In this document: piece by piece, positions 1-12,845 of the stretch
Layout: the number at the start of each line of letters is the position of its first letter
How positions within the stretch are numbered: position 1 is the stretch's first letter
Position numbers and translations under genes: made by a program
Notes under the pieces: generated by a model
Database searches by the model: none
Told to the model about the DNA's origin: nothing
Seen by the model: only the letters and a program-made list of their open reading frames with translations
Origin: Flectonema sp. DT1601
Taxonomy: Eukaryota > Euglenozoa > Diplonemea > Diplonemida > Diplonemidae
Direction of reading: 5' to 3'
Assembly: GCA_964019425.1 (NCBI GenBank)
Contig: OZ025780.1
Span: 1,847,938-1,911,937, forward strand
DNA: 64,000 bases

Positions 1-129
1 TAAAAAACAAAAAAAGATCCCATCCCTCGGTACCAGTCGCGGAAAAAACGTTTATTTTCTCTTGGCAGTGCACGTCTGGAGAGACGACCTGCAAAGGCTC
101 TCTCTCTCTGGCATTCACCCATGAGGAGA

Positions 130-508
130 TTGTATACCTTTCTTTACTTTGTTTTTTATACCTTTCTTAACTTTGTTTTGTATACCTTTCTTTATTTGTT
201 TTGTATACCATTCTTTACTTTGTTTTGTATACCTTTCTTAACTTTGTTTTATATACCTTTCTTTATTTGTTTTGTATACCTTTCTTTATTTGTTATGTGT
301 ACCATTCTTTGCTTTGTTTTGTATACCTTTCTTAACTTTGTTTTATATACCTTTCTTTATTTGTTTTGTATACCTTTCTTAACTTTGTTTTATATACCTT
401 TCTTAACTTTGTTTTATATACCTTTCTTTATTTGTTTTGTATACCTTTCTTTATTTGTTTTGTGTACCTTTCTTTGCTTTGTTTTGGATACCTTTCTTTA
501 TTTGTTTC
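130..508 (+). repeat. Pyrimidine-rich 23/24-bp minisatellite (unit 1)
   Basis: About 16 units, each starting TATACCTTTCTT and continuing with either AACTTTGTTTT or TATTTGTTTTG, so 23- and 24-bp versions alternate. The array recurs at 5247-5625 and 10376-10754, and in shortened form at 20432-20535. The open frames rich in Phe, Leu and Tyr across it are a consequence of the repeat. Confidence 0.9.
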
Positions 509-808
509 CGCGGGAGGGAAGGCGCACGCTGCCGACCGATCCCCCCGCTCCAATGTTGTTCTCGTTGATGTTGTGGATGTGATGGTCCAGTCTGCTGTCT
601 TCCTTTTTTTTTTTCCCCTTCTCTTTTCTCTCACTCTCTCGCGGTGGCAAGTGCTCTGGTCTTTTGAGAGGCTGGGAAAAAGGAAAACCAGTTTTGCTGA
701 TTTTCACCCTTTTTTTTTGTTTTTACTGCGAGAGAGACGGAACGAGAGATACAGAGAGAGAGAGAGAGAGAGTGACAATGCAAAGAAAACAAAACTGACC
801 TTTTACGT

Positions 809-811
<3 letters not shown>

Positions 812-861
<50 letters not shown>
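812..861 (+). repeat. (GA)n microsatellite, unit 1
   Basis: This is an uninterrupted GA run of about 50 bp. The same locus is about 80 bp in unit 2 (5929-6008), about 39 bp in unit 3 (11058-11096) and about 28 bp in unit 4 (20842-20869), so it is one of the few places where the units differ. Confidence 0.9.
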
Positions 862-867
<6 letters not shown>

Positions 868-1435
868 AAAAAAACAATTTCACCCTGGTTTTGTTTGTGC
901 TGCTCCTCGATCATAGGGATACTCTTGCGGCAGTTGTCGAGTATCCCGTAAAAACTACCACAACAAAAACAACAAAAACATTTACCAACTCGATTCTCAC
1001 TTCCTGTTCCTTGGTGAGTTTTAGCAAAAGCTGACCAACTCGACTCACGCAGCAGCTGCAGTTCCTCGCCGAGACGGAACCAGCCTCAATGATCCGAGTT
1101 GAGCGCCCACTCAGTTGGTCATCGGAGTGTAGTTATCAGCGGATTTCCTGGTTTCTCGCACAGAGAGCCAGGTTTCCCAACATAGCAACGCTTGTGGCAA
1201 AACTTGTCGTGGGAGGCTACTCGGGATTGGAGGTTGGCAGGTAAATGGGGGAAGCGAATGAAGAGAGGAGGAGACGCACGAGAGAGAATGGCAATATGTA
1301 TGCGAGTGAGCCAGCTGCTGTGCTGCTGTGATTTGATTGGTATTTTTGCTAAGCAGTGTATTTCTTGCTCTGTGAACTGTTTTTGATGTTCAGGACGTGT
1401 TCATATTACTGAGGAAGGAGCCACCATCTGAGATC

Positions 1436-1467
<32 letters not shown>

Positions 1468-1658
1468 GGTGGTGTGCGGTTAAATCTCTAATTTTGGTAA
1501 ATGAAATTCAATCTTTTGCAGCAATATACTTATCGTCTCTCTCTCTGTGACATTTTCGATTTAGAAAAAGTAAAATCCTGTGATCAGTACTGCTTTCATT
1601 CGTCACCCATGTGGGTTGTTGTTGTCTTGTCTTTTTTCTTCTTTTTTTTCGTGCCTGC

Positions 1659-1659
<1 letters not shown>

Positions 1660-1714
<55 letters not shown>
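1660..1714 (+). repeat. (GTCGTT)n microsatellite, unit 1
   Basis: About nine GTCGTT hexamers. The run is shorter in unit 2 (6807-6843) and shorter again in units 3 and 4 (11895-11927 and 21667-21699). It follows a T-rich tract and an ATG/GTG trinucleotide run at 1435-1472. Confidence 0.88.
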
Positions 1715-1715
<1 letters not shown>

Positions 1716-3008
1716 GATGACGGCCTCACGGCAGTTACAAGTCTTCGGGAGTGGGGGGTTGTGTGATTCCTTCTTCACGCAGGAGTCACGCCCCCCTGGT
1801 GAGAAATAATAATAATAAAACTAACAATGATAATGATAATATTGTACTTTTGTATAGGTACTGTATTGTAATAACGCGATTGTTTTGCAATGTAATCAGT
1901 TCACTTTCACATTTCAATTCCCCAAATGACCTTCCCGGCGCAACATTTCTTTATTTTCTTTTTTTTAAATAATTTTTATAAACACTTTCTTTTCGTTGAT
2001 TTCGTACCTTTCTTTTAAAGTCTAGCGAATGGCATTCCTTCCGTGGTGATTCCCCTGAACGCACAAACAAATACGCCTTGCGTGTCGGGGGGAAAGGTTT
2101 TGCCGCTGACTTTAGGTTATTAATTTGTTGTTTGTTCTGTTAGTTTGTTTGCAATCATTCTTTCTTCTTTTTGTTATCAGGAAGGACATGTCACAAGTGA
2201 TGTGGTGGAGAGGAAGTGGGGGGAGGAGAGTAAGTTAAGTGGAAAATGGTACCACTTGCCGTGTGATGGAAGGAGGGATCGTTGAGAGGGCTTTGCGGTG
2301 ATGGTGACATGAGAGGGTGTTTGCAATTTTGTAACTTTTGTATATTTTTCAATTTTTTTTAACAGGAGCTGAACTTATGATGAGGTGAGCAGAAGCTTCA
2401 CTAAACCTCCTCGCGGTGTGTGTGTATGCATGTATGTGTGTGTTGTGTGTTGTGTATTGTTTGTTGAAACTCTGACGAGTTCTCATTACCCTTTGTGTGT
2501 GTGTTGTGTGTTCATACGTGTAGTTTGAGTGCTCGTGTGTCTGTGTCAGATGTTTCTGTGAAACTATTTCTTTTGCCTTCCTTGGTTTTACTGAACTTGT
2601 TCTTCGTGTTGTGATTTGTGATTTGTGGTGAAGTTGTTGTGTTGTGTTTGTGTTGGAATTAAGTGTCGTGTTGTTTAACTCTGATGAGTTCTTATTGTGG
2701 TTTGAGTGCTCGTGATTTTTGCACGTGTTTCGTTTTTGAGTGCCCATTGGTTTGTGTGTGTCGCGTGTCCCGGGGGGTGGGGATGTTTGATGTGTGTGTG
2801 GAACTATTTCTTATTGATTGTTAACCATAAATCTGCTTTTTAAGATTTTACACCTTTCCTTGATTGAACTGAACTTGCTTCGTGTTGTGATTTGTGGTGA
2901 AGTTCGATAAGTGACGTGGGAGTGGAATGCTTTATGTGGGTATGTTTTTGTTATATCAATATTTCCCGCCTTCAGCCGCAAACAGTTTTTTTTATTAAAA
3001 AAAAAAAA

Positions 3009-3848
3009 ATGTTCAACTCAACATACGTGATGGTGGTCATGATTTGGGCTTTGTCCCACATGATGTCATCGGGAGCAGACACCGTGGTGAAGGTGAAGAT
3101 GATGACGGAGACCAACGACGTTGACGAGTGTCTGTCCGACCCCTGCGGTCCGGAACAGACTTGTTACGACCCGAACACGTCGGCAGAGTCATTGGGCGAC
3201 TTCAGATGCAGGTGCCCAATGTACTCGTACGGTTGCGTGATGCAGAATTCTGTACTTGACTTACAGAATGCTGTTGCAACCAACGCCGTGGATTCTATCC
3301 GCAAGGTGTACTCTTATACTCTGTCGTACACAACTGTCGATGAGTGCGAGTTACTAAATCCTTGTAACTCCAGACAGACTTGCGTGGATCCGAACACGGC
3401 CGGCAACTCTCTAGACGACTTCACCTGTACCTGTGCAGCTGACGATTACTGGTGCTCTGCGGAAATCATTTACGTCGACTGTTGGAACTTCCTTTCTGGT
3501 GTCGCCGATTACGCCAAACATTGCGTGGGCTTTGTGTGTTACAACTCCGCTCTGCGTGGTGGTCAGGTAGCGTGGATCTGTTTCACTGAGATCCACGGCT
3601 ACGCACCTCGCCTGACAAACTTGTTCTGTGGGTACGTCCTCTTTTCGGCCACGTTCACGTGGTTTTTTGGAGCGCGTATGATGCAAGGACGTGGCAACGC
3701 CACCCACAACGGGTTCCGAGCAAGCTTCGTCTTCTTGTTCGCGAGAACCTTTGTCATGTCCTTGTGTCAGCTCCACAGGCTGGTCTGTTGGCTGGCTGCG
3801 GTACTCGGCAGAAGGTTCCGAGGAAGAAGACATCTTCTTGAGGGATGA
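3009..3848 (+). CDS. Secreted or membrane EGF-domain protein, copy 1
   Basis: 279 residues from the ATG at 3009. The frame is open further upstream, but this ATG directly follows an A run and starts a good signal peptide (MFNSTYVMVVMIWALSHMM, then SSGA), so it is preferred. Two EGF-like modules follow, at residues ~41-73 and ~112-143. Both have the pattern DEC-x5/6-PC-x3-QTC-x-DPNT-x6-DF-x-C-x-C, which resembles calcium-binding EGF modules. The rest is Cys-rich with hydrophobic stretches near residues 200-220 and 238-268 and a short Arg-rich tail, suggesting one or two membrane segments. Ligand and role cannot be told from sequence. The gene is repeated at 8138-8977 in the next unit, as expected for a tandem gene array. 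The part after the second EGF module is less certain to be the true frame. Confidence 0.72.
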   Translation: MFNSTYVMVVMIWALSHMMSSGADTVVKVKMMTETNDVDECLSDPCGPEQTCYDPNTSAESLGDFRCRCPMYSYGCVMQNSVLDLQNAVATNAVDSIRKVYSYTLSYTTVDECELLNPCNSRQTCVDPNTAGNSLDDFTCTCAADDYWCSAEIIYVDCWNFLSGVADYAKHCVGFVCYNSALRGGQVAWICFTEIHGYAPRLTNLFCGYVLFSATFTWFFGARMMQGRGNATHNGFRASFVFLFARTFVMSLCQLHRLVCWLAAVLGRRFRGRRHLLEG

Positions 3849-3909
3849 ATCTTTTACAACAAAAGAAAAGAAGGAAAACACAATGATCTGATCAAGAAAA
3901 AAAACAAAC

Positions 3910-3941
<32 letters not shown>

Positions 3942-5925
3942 CTTCTCGTTCCCCTTTTTCCCCTAAATTATGTTGCGCCGTTTCTTTTTTCTTTTTTTTT
4001 TTTTTTTTTGAATGATTTTCGTTTTGGTTCTTAAAAAGAATAGGCTTTGTCTTCTGTACACAAAAAAAAAACGAAAAAACAAAAAATAAGCGACCTTTGT
4101 ACCAACTTCCCTTTAACCCAATTAATATGTGCGTATTTTTATTCAAAAAAAAAAAGAAACAAAACGATCGACACCAACAAAAAAAAAAAAAAAAAAAAAA
4201 GATATCAAAATTTACCGCACACTTTTCTTTTTTTTCATTCATCCTTCCTGTTTTCCTTCCTGTTGTGAAGAAATACCGTATAAAACCTTGAAGAAAATTA
4301 ACTAGCTCTGCCGTGAGAGAGAGAGAACCATGTTTTTTTTTCGTTTGAAGTTCAAAGAAAAATGGTTCTGTCTTTTTTTTGAAAGTTGTTTTCTAGTTTT
4401 TAGATTCCGCTTCTTCATTTCTGACAGCTGCAATTGCATTGCTGCTTTTGTGAATTAAGGTAGGTGAGATGGATTTCCTTTACACGAACTTCTTTTCTTT
4501 TTTTTTCCCCCGACAAGTAGTAGTAGAAAGTACGGGCCATTCACATTTGGGTTAGTAAGTTGTTGTCGTTGTTGTTGTCTTGTCGTCGAGCGAGAGAGTA
4601 CAACTACTCTCTCGGCCGATAGATGAGATTAAATAAATGAATAAATATATAAATAGGAAGTAAGAATCGGATACTAATCATTTTTGAGAAGTATTCAGTT
4701 GTATTGGACTTCTGAAACTAAAAATAAAATAATAATAAAAAACATAAAAAACATTCGTTTCATTTTCATTTTCATTTTCATTTTACTCATAACCAACAAC
4801 AAGAAATTTTCTTTAACAACACGGGGACGAGATGTGAATGGTCTTTTGGAGAATTGTGTCGGATTTTATTTTATTTTATTTCATTTTTTTTGCTGGCACA
4901 CGAAAACTAATAAACGCACTGAAAGAAGGAAAACCGGAACCCGGAAGTTGCAACTCCGATGCTCTGGCTCTTCACTTCGACGAACAACAAAAGGCTGAAA
5001 AGAGAGAATATTATTATTTTCTTGATTTGCTTTGAGATTGTGGAGTTTTTGTGTCCAATTTTTCATTTCTTCTTTTCAATTTAACAAAAAATAAAAATAA
5101 AGAAACCTTAAAAAATTTAAAAAACAAAAAAAGATCCCATCCCTCGGTACCAGTCGCGGAAAAAACGTTTATTTTCTCTTGGCAGTGCACGTCTGGAGAG
5201 ACGACCTGCAAAGGCTCTCTCTCTCTGGCATTCACCCATGAGGAGATTGTATACCTTTCTTTACTTTGTTTTTTATACCTTTCTTAACTTTGTTTTGTAT
5301 ACCTTTCTTTATTTGTTTTGTATACCATTCTTTACTTTGTTTTGTATACCTTTCTTAACTTTGTTTTATATACCTTTCTTTATTTGTTTTGTATACCTTT
5401 CTTTATTTGTTATGTGTACCATTCTTTGCTTTGTTTTGTATACCTTTCTTAACTTTGTTTTATATACCTTTCTTTATTTGTTTTGTATACCTTTCTTAAC
5501 TTTGTTTTATATACCTTTCTTAACTTTGTTTTATATACCTTTCTTTATTTGTTTTGTATACCTTTCTTTATTTGTTTTGTGTACCTTTCTTTGCTTTGTT
5601 TTGGATACCTTTCTTTATTTGTTTCCGCGGGAGGGAAGGCGCACGCTGCCGACCGATCCCCCCGCTCCAATGTTGTTCTCGTTGATGTTGTGGATGTGAT
5701 GGTCCAGTCTGCTGTCTTCCTTTTTTTTTTTCCCCTTCTCTTTTCTCTCACTCTCTCGCGGTGGCAAGTGCTCTGGTCTTTTGAGAGGCTGGGAAAAAGG
5801 AAAACCAGTTTTGCTGATTTTCACCCTTTTTTTTTGTTTTTACTGCGAGAGAGACGGAACGAGAGATACAGAGAGAGAGAGAGAGAGAGTGACAATGCAA
5901 AGAAAACAAAACTGACCTTTTACGT

Positions 5926-5928
<3 letters not shown>

Positions 5929-6008
<80 letters not shown>
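5929..6008 (+). repeat. (GA)n microsatellite, unit 2
   Basis: About 80 bp of uninterrupted GA, the longest of the four copies of this locus in the window. Confidence 0.9.
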
Positions 6009-6014
<6 letters not shown>

Positions 6015-6582
6015 AAAAAAACAATTTCACCCTGGTTTTGTTTGTGCTGCTCCTCGATCATAGGGATACTCTTGCGGCAGTTGTCGAGTATCCCGTAAAA
6101 ACTACCACAACAAAAACAACAAAAACATTTACCAACTCGATTCTCACTTCCTGTTCCTTGGTGAGTTTTAGCAAAAGCTGACCAACTCGACTCACGCAGC
6201 AGCTGCAGTTCCTCGCCGAGACGGAACCAGCCTCAATGATCCGAGTTGAGCGCCCACTCAGTTGGTCATCGGAGTGTAGTTATCAGCGGATTTCCTGGTT
6301 TCTCGCACAGAGAGCCAGGTTTCCCAACATAGCAACGCTTGTGGCAAAACTTGTCGTGGGAGGCTACTCGGGATTGGAGGTTGGCAGGTAAATGGGGGAA
6401 GCGAATGAAGAGAGGAGGAGACGCACGAGAGAGAATGGCAATATGTATGCGAGTGAGCCAGCTGCTGTGCTGCTGTGATTTGATTGGTATTTTTGCTAAG
6501 CAGTGTATTTCTTGCTCTGTGAACTGTTTTTGATGTTCAGGACGTGTTCATATTACTGAGGAAGGAGCCACCATCTGAGATC

Positions 6583-6614
<32 letters not shown>

Positions 6615-6805
6615 GGTGGTGTGCGGTTAAATCTCTAATTTTGGTAAATGAAATTCAATCTTTTGCAGCAATATACTTATCGTCTCTCTCTCTGTGACAT
6701 TTTCGATTTAGAAAAAGTAAAATCCTGTGATCAGTACTGCTTTCATTCGTCACCCATGTGGGTTGTTGTTGTCTTGTCTTTTTTCTTCTTTTTTTTCGTG
6801 CCTGC

Positions 6806-6844
<39 letters not shown>

Positions 6845-8137
6845 GATGACGGCCTCACGGCAGTTACAAGTCTTCGGGAGTGGGGGGTTGTGTGATTCCT
6901 TCTTCACGCAGGAGTCACGCCCCCCTGGTGAGAAATAATAATAATAAAACTAACAATGATAATGATAATATTGTACTTTTGTATAGGTACTGTATTGTAA
7001 TAACGCGATTGTTTTGCAATGTAATCAGTTCACTTTCACATTTCAATTCCCCAAATGACCTTCCCGGCGCAACATTTCTTTATTTTCTTTTTTTTAAATA
7101 ATTTTTATAAACACTTTCTTTTCGTTGATTTCGTACCTTTCTTTTAAAGTCTAGCGAATGGCATTCCTTCCGTGGTGATTCCCCTGAACGCACAAACAAA
7201 TACGCCTTGCGTGTCGGGGGGAAAGGTTTTGCCGCTGACTTTAGGTTATTAATTTGTTGTTTGTTCTGTTAGTTTGTTTGCAATCATTCTTTCTTCTTTT
7301 TGTTATCAGGAAGGACATGTCACAAGTGATGTGGTGGAGAGGAAGTGGGGGGAGGAGAGTAAGTTAAGTGGAAAATGGTACCACTTGCCGTGTGATGGAA
7401 GGAGGGATCGTTGAGAGGGCTTTGCGGTGATGGTGACATGAGAGGGTGTTTGCAATTTTGTAACTTTTGTATATTTTTCAATTTTTTTTAACAGGAGCTG
7501 AACTTATGATGAGGTGAGCAGAAGCTTCACTAAACCTCCTCGCGGTGTGTGTGTATGCATGTATGTGTGTGTTGTGTGTTGTGTATTGTTTGTTGAAACT
7601 CTGACGAGTTCTCATTACCCTTTGTGTGTGTGTTGTGTGTTCATACGTGTAGTTTGAGTGCTCGTGTGTCTGTGTCAGATGTTTCTGTGAAACTATTTCT
7701 TTTGCCTTCCTTGGTTTTACTGAACTTGTTCTTCGTGTTGTGATTTGTGATTTGTGGTGAAGTTGTTGTGTTGTGTTTGTGTTGGAATTAAGTGTCGTGT
7801 TGTTTAACTCTGATGAGTTCTTATTGTGGTTTGAGTGCTCGTGATTTTTGCACGTGTTTCGTTTTTGAGTGCCCATTGGTTTGTGTGTGTCGCGTGTCCC
7901 GGGGGGTGGGGATGTTTGATGTGTGTGTGGAACTATTTCTTATTGATTGTTAACCATAAATCTGCTTTTTAAGATTTTACACCTTTCCTTGATTGAACTG
8001 AACTTGCTTCGTGTTGTGATTTGTGGTGAAGTTCGATAAGTGACGTGGGAGTGGAATGCTTTATGTGGGTATGTTTTTGTTATATCAATATTTCCCGCCT
8101 TCAGCCGCAAACAGTTTTTTTTATTAAAAAAAAAAAA

Positions 8138-8977
8138 ATGTTCAACTCAACATACGTGATGGTGGTCATGATTTGGGCTTTGTCCCACATGATGTCATCG
8201 GGAGCAGACACCGTGGTGAAGGTGAAGATGATGACGGAGACCAACGACGTTGACGAGTGTCTGTCCGACCCCTGCGGTCCGGAACAGACTTGTTACGACC
8301 CGAACACGTCGGCAGAGTCATTGGGCGACTTCAGATGCAGGTGCCCAATGTACTCGTACGGTTGCGTGATGCAGAATTCTGTACTTGACTTACAGAATGC
8401 TGTTGCAACCAACGCCGTGGATTCTATCCGCAAGGTGTACTCTTATACTCTGTCGTACACAACTGTCGATGAGTGCGAGTTACTAAATCCTTGTAACTCC
8501 AGACAGACTTGCGTGGATCCGAACACGGCCGGCAACTCTCTAGACGACTTCACCTGTACCTGTGCAGCTGACGATTACTGGTGCTCTGCGGAAATCATTT
8601 ACGTCGACTGTTGGAACTTCCTTTCTGGTGTCGCCGATTACGCCAAACATTGCGTGGGCTTTGTGTGTTACAACTCCGCTCTGCGTGGTGGTCAGGTAGC
8701 GTGGATCTGTTTCACTGAGATCCACGGCTACGCACCTCGCCTGACAAACTTGTTCTGTGGGTACGTCCTCTTTTCGGCCACGTTCACGTGGTTTTTTGGA
8801 GCGCGTATGATGCAAGGACGTGGCAACGCCACCCACAACGGGTTCCGAGCAAGCTTCGTCTTCTTGTTCGCGAGAACCTTTGTCATGTCCTTGTGTCAGC
8901 TCCACAGGCTGGTCTGTTGGCTGGCTGCGGTACTCGGCAGAAGGTTCCGAGGAAGAAGACATCTTCTTGAGGGATGA
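8138..8977 (+). CDS. Secreted or membrane EGF-domain protein, copy 2
   Basis: The translation is identical to that of the gene at 3009-3848 over all 279 residues: signal peptide, two EGF-like modules, then Cys-rich and hydrophobic sequence. Complete identity of coding and flanking DNA implies very recent tandem duplication or continuing homogenisation. The start is again the ATG after the A run, at 8138. Confidence 0.72.
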   Translation: MFNSTYVMVVMIWALSHMMSSGADTVVKVKMMTETNDVDECLSDPCGPEQTCYDPNTSAESLGDFRCRCPMYSYGCVMQNSVLDLQNAVATNAVDSIRKVYSYTLSYTTVDECELLNPCNSRQTCVDPNTAGNSLDDFTCTCAADDYWCSAEIIYVDCWNFLSGVADYAKHCVGFVCYNSALRGGQVAWICFTEIHGYAPRLTNLFCGYVLFSATFTWFFGARMMQGRGNATHNGFRASFVFLFARTFVMSLCQLHRLVCWLAAVLGRRFRGRRHLLEG

Positions 8978-9038
8978 ATCTTTTACAACAAAAGAAAAGA
9001 AGGAAAACACAATGATCTGATCAAGAAAAAAAACAAAC

Positions 9039-9070
<32 letters not shown>

Positions 9071-10246
9071 CTTCTCGTTCCCCTTTTTCCCCTAAATTAT
9101 GTTGCGCCGTTTCTTTTTTCTTTTTTTTTTTTTTTTTTGAATGATTTTCGTTTTGGTTCTTAAAAAGAATAGGCTTTGTCTTCTGTACACAAAAAAAAAA
9201 CGAAAAAACAAAAAATAAGCGACCTTTGTACCAACTTCCCTTTAACCCAATTAATATGTGCGTATTTTTATTCAAAAAAAAAAAGAAACAAAACGATCGA
9301 CACCAACAAAAAAAAAAAAAAAAAAAAAAGATATCAAAATTTACCGCACACTTTTCTTTTTTTTCATTCATCCTTCCTGTTTTCCTTCCTGTTGTGAAGA
9401 AATACCGTATAAAACCTTGAAGAAAATTAACTAGCTCTGCCGTGAGAGAGAGAGAACCATGTTTTTTTTTCGTTTGAAGTTCAAAGAAAAATGGTTCTGT
9501 CTTTTTTTTGAAAGTTGTTTTCTAGTTTTTAGATTCCGCTTCTTCATTTCTGACAGCTGCAATTGCATTGCTGCTTTTGTGAATTAAGGTAGGTGAGATG
9601 GATTTCCTTTACACGAACTTCTTTTCTTTTTTTTTCCCCCGACAAGTAGTAGTAGAAAGTACGGGCCATTCACATTTGGGTTAGTAAGTTGTTGTCGTTG
9701 TTGTTGTCTTGTCGTCGAGCGAGAGAGTACAACTACTCTCTCGGCCGATAGATGAGATTAAATAAATGAATAAATATATAAATAGGAAGTAAGAATCGGA
9801 TACTAATCATTTTTGAGAAGTATTCAGTTGTATTGGACTTCTGAAACTAAAAATAAAATAATAATAAAAAACATAAAAAACATTCGTTTCATTTTCATTT
9901 TCATTTTCATTTTACTCATAACCAACAACAAGAAATTTTCTTTAACAACACGGGGACGAGATGTGAATGGTCTTTTGGAGAATTGTGTCGGATTTTATTT
10001 TATTTTATTTCATTTTTTTTGCTGGCACACGAAAACTAATAAACGCACTGAAAGAAGGAAAACCGGAACCCGGAAGTTGCAACTCCGATGCTCTGGCTCT
10101 TCACTTCGACGAACAACAAAAGGCTGAAAAGAGAGAATATTATTATTTTCTTGATTTGCTTTGAGATTGTGGAGTTTTTGTGTCCAATTTTTCATTTCTT
10201 CTTTTCAATTTAACAAAAAATAAAAATAAAGAAACCTTAAAAAATT

Positions 10247-11054
10247 TAAAAAACAAAAAAAGATCCCATCCCTCGGTACCAGTCGCGGAAAAAACGTTTA
10301 TTTTCTCTTGGCAGTGCACGTCTGGAGAGACGACCTGCAAAGGCTCTCTCTCTCTGGCATTCACCCATGAGGAGATTGTATACCTTTCTTTACTTTGTTT
10401 TTTATACCTTTCTTAACTTTGTTTTGTATACCTTTCTTTATTTGTTTTGTATACCATTCTTTACTTTGTTTTGTATACCTTTCTTAACTTTGTTTTATAT
10501 ACCTTTCTTTATTTGTTTTGTATACCTTTCTTTATTTGTTATGTGTACCATTCTTTGCTTTGTTTTGTATACCTTTCTTAACTTTGTTTTATATACCTTT
10601 CTTTATTTGTTTTGTATACCTTTCTTAACTTTGTTTTATATACCTTTCTTAACTTTGTTTTATATACCTTTCTTTATTTGTTTTGTATACCTTTCTTTAT
10701 TTGTTTTGTGTACCTTTCTTTGCTTTGTTTTGGATACCTTTCTTTATTTGTTTCCGCGGGAGGGAAGGCGCACGCTGCCGACCGATCCCCCCGCTCCAAT
10801 GTTGTTCTCGTTGATGTTGTGGATGTGATGGTCCAGTCTGCTGTCTTCCTTTTTTTTTTTCCCCTTCTCTTTTCTCTCACTCTCTCGCGGTGGCAAGTGC
10901 TCTGGTCTTTTGAGAGGCTGGGAAAAAGGAAAACCAGTTTTGCTGATTTTCACCCTTTTTTTTTGTTTTTACTGCGAGAGAGACGGAACGAGAGATACAG
11001 AGAGAGAGAGAGAGAGAGTGACAATGCAAAGAAAACAAAACTGACCTTTTACGT

Positions 11055-11103
<49 letters not shown>

Positions 11104-11671
11104 AAAAAAACAATTTCACCCTGGTTTTGTTTGTGCTGCTCCTCGATCATAGGGATACTCTTGCGGCAGTTGTCGAGTATCCCGTAAAAACTACCACAAC
11201 AAAAACAACAAAAACATTTACCAACTCGATTCTCACTTCCTGTTCCTTGGTGAGTTTTAGCAAAAGCTGACCAACTCGACTCACGCAGCAGCTGCAGTTC
11301 CTCGCCGAGACGGAACCAGCCTCAATGATCCGAGTTGAGCGCCCACTCAGTTGGTCATCGGAGTGTAGTTATCAGCGGATTTCCTGGTTTCTCGCACAGA
11401 GAGCCAGGTTTCCCAACATAGCAACGCTTGTGGCAAAACTTGTCGTGGGAGGCTACTCGGGATTGGAGGTTGGCAGGTAAATGGGGGAAGCGAATGAAGA
11501 GAGGAGGAGACGCACGAGAGAGAATGGCAATATGTATGCGAGTGAGCCAGCTGCTGTGCTGCTGTGATTTGATTGGTATTTTTGCTAAGCAGTGTATTTC
11601 TTGCTCTGTGAACTGTTTTTGATGTTCAGGACGTGTTCATATTACTGAGGAAGGAGCCACCATCTGAGATC

Positions 11672-11703
<32 letters not shown>

Positions 11704-11894
11704 GGTGGTGTGCGGTTAAATCTCTAATTTTGGTAAATGAAATTCAATCTTTTGCAGCAATATACTTATCGTCTCTCTCTCTGTGACATTTTCGATTTAG
11801 AAAAAGTAAAATCCTGTGATCAGTACTGCTTTCATTCGTCACCCATGTGGGTTGTTGTTGTCTTGTCTTTTTTCTTCTTTTTTTTCGTGCCTGC

Positions 11895-11927
<33 letters not shown>

Positions 11928-12845
11928 GATGACGGCCTCACGGCAGTTACAAGTCTTCGGGAGTGGGGGGTTGTGTGATTCCTTCTTCACGCAGGAGTCA
12001 CGCCCCCCTGGTGAGAAATAATAATAATAAAACTAACAATGATAATGATAATATTGTACTTTTGTATAGGTACTGTATTGTAATAACGCGATTGTTTTGC
12101 AATGTAATCAGTTCACTTTCACATTTCAATTCCCCAAATGACCTTCCCGGCGCAACATTTCTTTATTTTCTTTTTTTTAAATAATTTTTATAAACACTTT
12201 CTTTTCGTTGATTTCGTACCTTTCTTTTAAAGTCTAGCGAATGGCATTCCTTCCGTGGTGATTCCCCTGAACGCACAAACAAATACGCCTTGCGTGTCGG
12301 GGGGAAAGGTTTTGCCGCTGACTTTAGGTTATTAATTTGTTGTTTGTTCTGTTAGTTTGTTTGCAATCATTCTTTCTTCTTTTTGTTATCAGGAAGGACA
12401 TGTCACAAGTGATGTGGTGGAGAGGAAGTGGGGGGAGGAGAGTAAGTTAAGTGGAAAATGGTACCACTTGCCGTGTGATGGAAGGAGGGATCGTTGAGAG
12501 GGCTTTGCGGTGATGGTGACATGAGAGGGTGTTTGCAATTTTGTAACTTTTGTATATTTTTCAATTTTTTTTAACAGGAGCTGAACTTATGATGAGGTGA
12601 GCAGAAGCTTCACTAAACCTCCTCGCGGTGTGTGTGTATGCATGTATGTGTTGTGCGTTGTTTGTTGAAACTCTGACGAGTTCTCATTACCCTTTGTGTG
12701 TGTTGTGTGTTCATACGTGTAGTTTGAGTGCTCGTGTGTCTGTGTCAGATGTTTCTGTGAAACTATTTCTTTTGCCTTCCTTGATTTTTCTGAACTTGTT
12801 CTTCGTGTTGTGATTTGTGGTGAAGTTGTGTTGTGTTGTGTTTTT
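10247..12845. repeat. 5.1-kb tandem unit, copy 3, 5' half only
   Basis: It matches units 1 and 2 closely up to about 12,640 (GT-rich tract), then shows small differences up to about 12,845, where similarity ends. It therefore lacks the EGF gene; different DNA replaces the second half of the unit. The same truncated version occurs at 20432-22617. Confidence 0.85.

Larger units (their letters stand above)
1..5117. repeat. 5.1-kb tandem unit, copy 1
   Basis: The first 5,117 bases recur as bases 5118-10246 with no difference that I can see apart from microsatellite lengths. The unit holds, in order, a pyrimidine minisatellite (130-508), GA tracts, a (GTCGTT)n tract, GT-rich DNA (2400-2760), one EGF-domain gene (3009-3848) and long A and T homopolymers (3900-4210). 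Outside the EGF gene I see no convincing coding sequence between 1 and 3008 or between 3849 and 5117; the open frames there are by-products of simple repeats. The unit boundary is arbitrary because the array is already running at base 1. Confidence 0.92.
5118..10246. repeat. 5.1-kb tandem unit, copy 2
   Basis: Second head-to-tail copy, 5,129 bp long. The 12-bp excess over copy 1 is accounted for by a GA tract 30 bp longer and a GTCGTT tract 18 bp shorter. Gene content and non-coding tracts are as in copy 1. Bases 5118-8137 and 8978-10246 contain no other coding region I can support. Confidence 0.92.

Noticed and set aside
121-582. Phe/Leu/Tyr-rich 153-codon frame, repeated at 5238 and 10367
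   Set aside because: It is produced by the pyrimidine minisatellite; a second frame over the same DNA is equally open.
2349-2747. 132-codon minus-strand His/Thr/Asn-rich frame
   Set aside because: It arises from GT-rich low-complexity DNA. No start context or domain, and it is lost in units 3 and 4.
3411-3911. 166-codon minus-strand frame opposite the EGF gene
   Set aside because: Shadow of the plus-strand gene; the EGF modules on the plus strand account for the sequence.
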